DNA from: Halieaceae bacterium
GTDB lineage: Bacteria > Pseudomonadota > Gammaproteobacteria > Pseudomonadales > Halieaceae
Length of the DNA stretch: 64,000 nt
Assembly (NCBI GenBank): GCA_902547755.1
Contig: CACCPA010000010.1
Coordinates: 1-64,000, forward strand
Direction: 5' to 3'
Shown: piece after piece, positions 62,085-64,000 of the stretch
How the letters are laid out: each line of letters opens with the position of its first letter
Numbering within the stretch: position 1 is the first letter of the stretch
The notes under the pieces: model-generated
What the model was told of the DNA's origin: nothing
The model's input: the letters and a program-made list of their open reading frames with translations, nothing else
Database searches by the model: none
Made by a program: the position numbers and the translations under genes

Positions 62085-63854
62085 ATGACTGAAGTAATTA
62101 AAATCGCGAACTGCAGCGGCTTTTATGGGGACAAACTTTCCGCTGCTCGAGAGATGGTCGAGGGCGGTCCCATTGAGGTACTGACAGGCGACTACTTGGC
62201 AGAGCTGACCATGGCGATTCTGTACAGCCAAAAGATGACACGCGACACCGGCGGCTACGTAGGCACCTTTCTGAAGCAGGTTAAGGAAGTGCTGGCATCC
62301 TGTGTAGAAAAAAATATCAAGATCGTGAGCAATGCAGGCGGTCTAAATCCATCTGCGATGGCCGATGCCGTCAGGGGGATCGCCGAGGAACAGGGACTGA
62401 ATGTTAAGGTCGCCTATGTCGACGGTGACGACTTGCTGCCCCGTATGGAAGAGCTGATGGCGGGCGGGGAAGCCTTTAAAAATATGGATACGGGTGTCAA
62501 TCTTGCTGACACCAAAAACACCCTGCTGACCTCGAATGTTTATTTTGGTGCCTGGGGTATCAAAGAAGCCCTGGATCGAGGTGCCGATGTGGTGATTTGC
62601 CCGCGGGTCACTGACGCTGCGTTGGTAATCGGCCCGGCTGCGTGGAAATTCAACTGGGAGCGAGATGATTACGACTCACTGGCAGGCGCGCTCGCCGCCG
62701 GTCATGTCATCGAGTGCGGCCAACAGGCCACGGGCGGCAACTATGCCTTCTTCGAGGAAGTACCAAGTTTCCAAAATCCTGGTTATCCCATTGCGGAAAT
62801 CGAAGCGAATGGGAACTTCACTGTAAGTAAACATCCCGGGACTGGCGGACTGGTGTCGGTGGGCACAGTAACCGCACAACTGCTCTATGAGATCGGGGAC
62901 CCGGCTTACAAGAACCCAGACGTTATCGGTCACTTCGATAGCCTTACTATCGACCAGGTAGGGGAGAACCGCGTTTATGTCGCCGGGGTCAAGGGCTCTT
63001 CCCCAACTTCTACACACAAAGTGTGTATCAATACCGTGGGCGGATACCGAAACGGCTTTGAGATGTTGATAACTGGTCTAGATATTAAAGAGAAGGCGAA
63101 AATTGTCACCGAAACCTTTTTCAGCAGCGTCGGCGGAAAAGAGCAATTCGACGATGTTAGCATCGAACTAGTTCGCTCTGATAAAGACGACCCGCAACGT
63201 AATGAGGAAGCTTTCGCCCGTCTGAGAGTGGTTGTGAAGTCACGCAACAAGGACCTAGTGGGTCGCCTATTTAATGCCAAAATGATAGAGATTGCTTTGG
63301 CCAACATCCCAGGTTTTGGCCCAAGTAATCCTATTGGCGACGGAACGAGCTTTCTCGCTTACTGGCCGGCTCTTATAGATAGTTCTCACATCACTGAATA
63401 CGTGCACGTGGACGAGAAGATAATAGAAATTTCGCCTACCAGTCAGCAGGACCTACCTGCCGTCGTCGCCGACTTTGAGCCTGCCAGGGTATCGGCAGCC
63501 CCAACGGGTGACATGGTCAGCATTCCTTTTGGCCGGCTGTTCGGCACCCGATCTGGCGATAAAGGCGGGTGCGCCAACCTCGGAGTTTGGGCAAAAAACG
63601 ATGAGGCCTACGGCTTTCTGCACACCTTTCTGACCATTGAACGACTCCAAGCTCTCCTAACGGATACTGCCAAATTTGAAATAGATCGCTACGAGCTGGC
63701 CAATGTCCGTTCGCTGAATTTCTTTATCAAGGGCATCCTTGGTGAGGGTGTGGCCTCTTCCGTTCGCACCGACCCGCAGGCAAAAACCTTGGGCGAATAC
63801 CTTCGAGCCAAAACCATAGATGTGCCAGCGATTCTCGCGGCACAAGTTAAATGA
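62085..63854 (+). CDS. AtuA-family protein (DUF1446) with C-terminal ferredoxin-like domain
   Basis: The 589-residue protein has the DUF1446/AtuA N-terminal domain (IKIANCSGFYGDKLSAAREMVEGG, IVSNAGGLNP, DVVICPRVTDAALVIGPAAW, HPGTGGLVSVGTVTAQLLYEIGDP). A second domain follows, with RLFGTRSGDKGGCANLGVWA near residue 480 and NFFIKGILGEG at the end. AtuA is required for acyclic terpene (citronellol/geraniol) use in Pseudomonas; the exact reaction is not settled. It is placed directly after the carboxylase subunits, which supports a terpene or related branched-chain route. The stop overlaps the next start (ATGA). Confidence 0.9.
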   Translation: MTEVIKIANCSGFYGDKLSAAREMVEGGPIEVLTGDYLAELTMAILYSQKMTRDTGGYVGTFLKQVKEVLASCVEKNIKIVSNAGGLNPSAMADAVRGIAEEQGLNVKVAYVDGDDLLPRMEELMAGGEAFKNMDTGVNLADTKNTLLTSNVYFGAWGIKEALDRGADVVICPRVTDAALVIGPAAWKFNWERDDYDSLAGALAAGHVIECGQQATGGNYAFFEEVPSFQNPGYPIAEIEANGNFTVSKHPGTGGLVSVGTVTAQLLYEIGDPAYKNPDVIGHFDSLTIDQVGENRVYVAGVKGSSPTSTHKVCINTVGGYRNGFEMLITGLDIKEKAKIVTETFFSSVGGKEQFDDVSIELVRSDKDDPQRNEEAFARLRVVVKSRNKDLVGRLFNAKMIEIALANIPGFGPSNPIGDGTSFLAYWPALIDSSHITEYVHVDEKIIEISPTSQQDLPAVVADFEPARVSAAPTGDMVSIPFGRLFGTRSGDKGGCANLGVWAKNDEAYGFLHTFLTIERLQALLTDTAKFEIDRYELANVRSLNFFIKGILGEGVASSVRTDPQAKTLGEYLRAKTIDVPAILAAQVK

Positions 63855-64000
63855 GCGAGAAAAACATGTCAGACGAAATTTTATCCCTGGAAGGCTTAGT
63901 CTTCGAGGCCATCGAACTTGAGATTAAAGATCATATTATGATCATCTGTCTCAACCGCCCGGATCGCAAGAATGCTATCAACGCGACCATGGGCGCTGAG
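63851..64000 (+). CDS. Enoyl-CoA hydratase family protein, N-terminal part (runs off the window)
   Basis: The ATG at 63851 overlaps the AtuA stop (ATGA). The 50 codons in view read MSEKNMSDEILS, then a strand IMIICLNRPDRKNAI, the conserved LNRP-x-x-x-NA start of the crotonase family. An internal ATG at 63866 is also possible. In the Atu and Liu systems an enoyl-CoA hydratase acts on the carboxylated product, so it fits the operon. The remainder is outside the window. Confidence 0.85.
   Translation, partial: MSEKNMSDEILSLEGLVFEAIELEIKDHIMIICLNRPDRKNAINATMGAE

Noticed and set aside
1-64000. tRNA, rRNA, CRISPR array or intact transposase
   Set aside because: No cloverleaf, rRNA core sequence, regularly spaced repeat array or transposase/integrase frame was found on reading both strands.

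Overview
The window looks like a chromosome segment of a heterotrophic marine gammaproteobacterium. By gene style I would place it near the OM60/NOR5 (Halieaceae) group. That is inference from content: two large TonB-dependent receptors, a TPR-sulfotransferase, choline/betaine genes, glutathione-dependent formaldehyde removal, many crotonases and acyl-CoA enzymes, UbiG, HiPIP, and moderately GC-rich DNA. No rRNA, tRNA, CRISPR array or intact insertion sequence was seen.

Layout. 0-2.3 kb: the tail of a GcvT-like gene, then frmA-frmB for formaldehyde. 2.4-6.4 kb (minus): a tight operon of a carbamoyltransferase, SxtJ, a 50-residue DUF5989/SxtK-like protein, a GNAT acetyltransferase, a crotonase and a tail-anchored Tat protein. 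It is divergent from a membrane-anchored SGNH-TPR protein (6.5-8.6 kb). 8.6-11.2 kb: a crotonase, a CoA-binding protein and an MHS transporter. 11.5-17 kb: a choline operon (betB, an NPP-type phosphodiesterase, betA, a short BCCT-like transporter). 17-37 kb: a scavenging and catabolic region with an FAD oxidoreductase, TonB receptor, TPR-sulfotransferase, BCCT carrier, SDR, two lipoprotein carboxylesterases, a sulfite-oxidase/cytochrome c fusion, LysE exporter, a two-gene acyl-CoA dehydrogenase, an amidase, a secreted duplicated-domain protein and a dienoyl-CoA-isomerase-like crotonase. 37.9-42.9 kb: a second TonB receptor, a purine permease and two divergent phosphoribosyltransferases.

42.9-44.9 kb (minus) holds the most striking gene. 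A Coq4-like gene is followed by an AhpD-family gene that appears to be interrupted by TGA. The TGA sits exactly where the second active-site cysteine of the AhpD motif (E-x11-C-x2-C-x3-H) belongs. The frame stays open for 122 more codons, and a hairpin with an AGGUU loop follows about 18 nt after the TGA. I read it as one selenoprotein (CxxU) and not as two genes or a pseudogene.

45.3-52.3 kb: DUF1415, an MFS carrier, an integration-scar-like sequence, a duplicated 161-bp fasciclin 5' segment, small membrane proteins, a HiPIP-HAD-UbiG-DUF4149 operon and the intact fasciclin gene. 52.4-57.3 kb: DUF2269 and an ABC ATPase/FtsX permease/AttH-like operon. 57.7-64 kb: a truncated gene remnant, then a GST, biotin-dependent acyl-CoA carboxylase beta and alpha subunits, an AtuA-family protein and the start of an enoyl-CoA hydratase. 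This last group resembles the terpenoid/branched-chain Atu/Liu systems and runs off the right edge.
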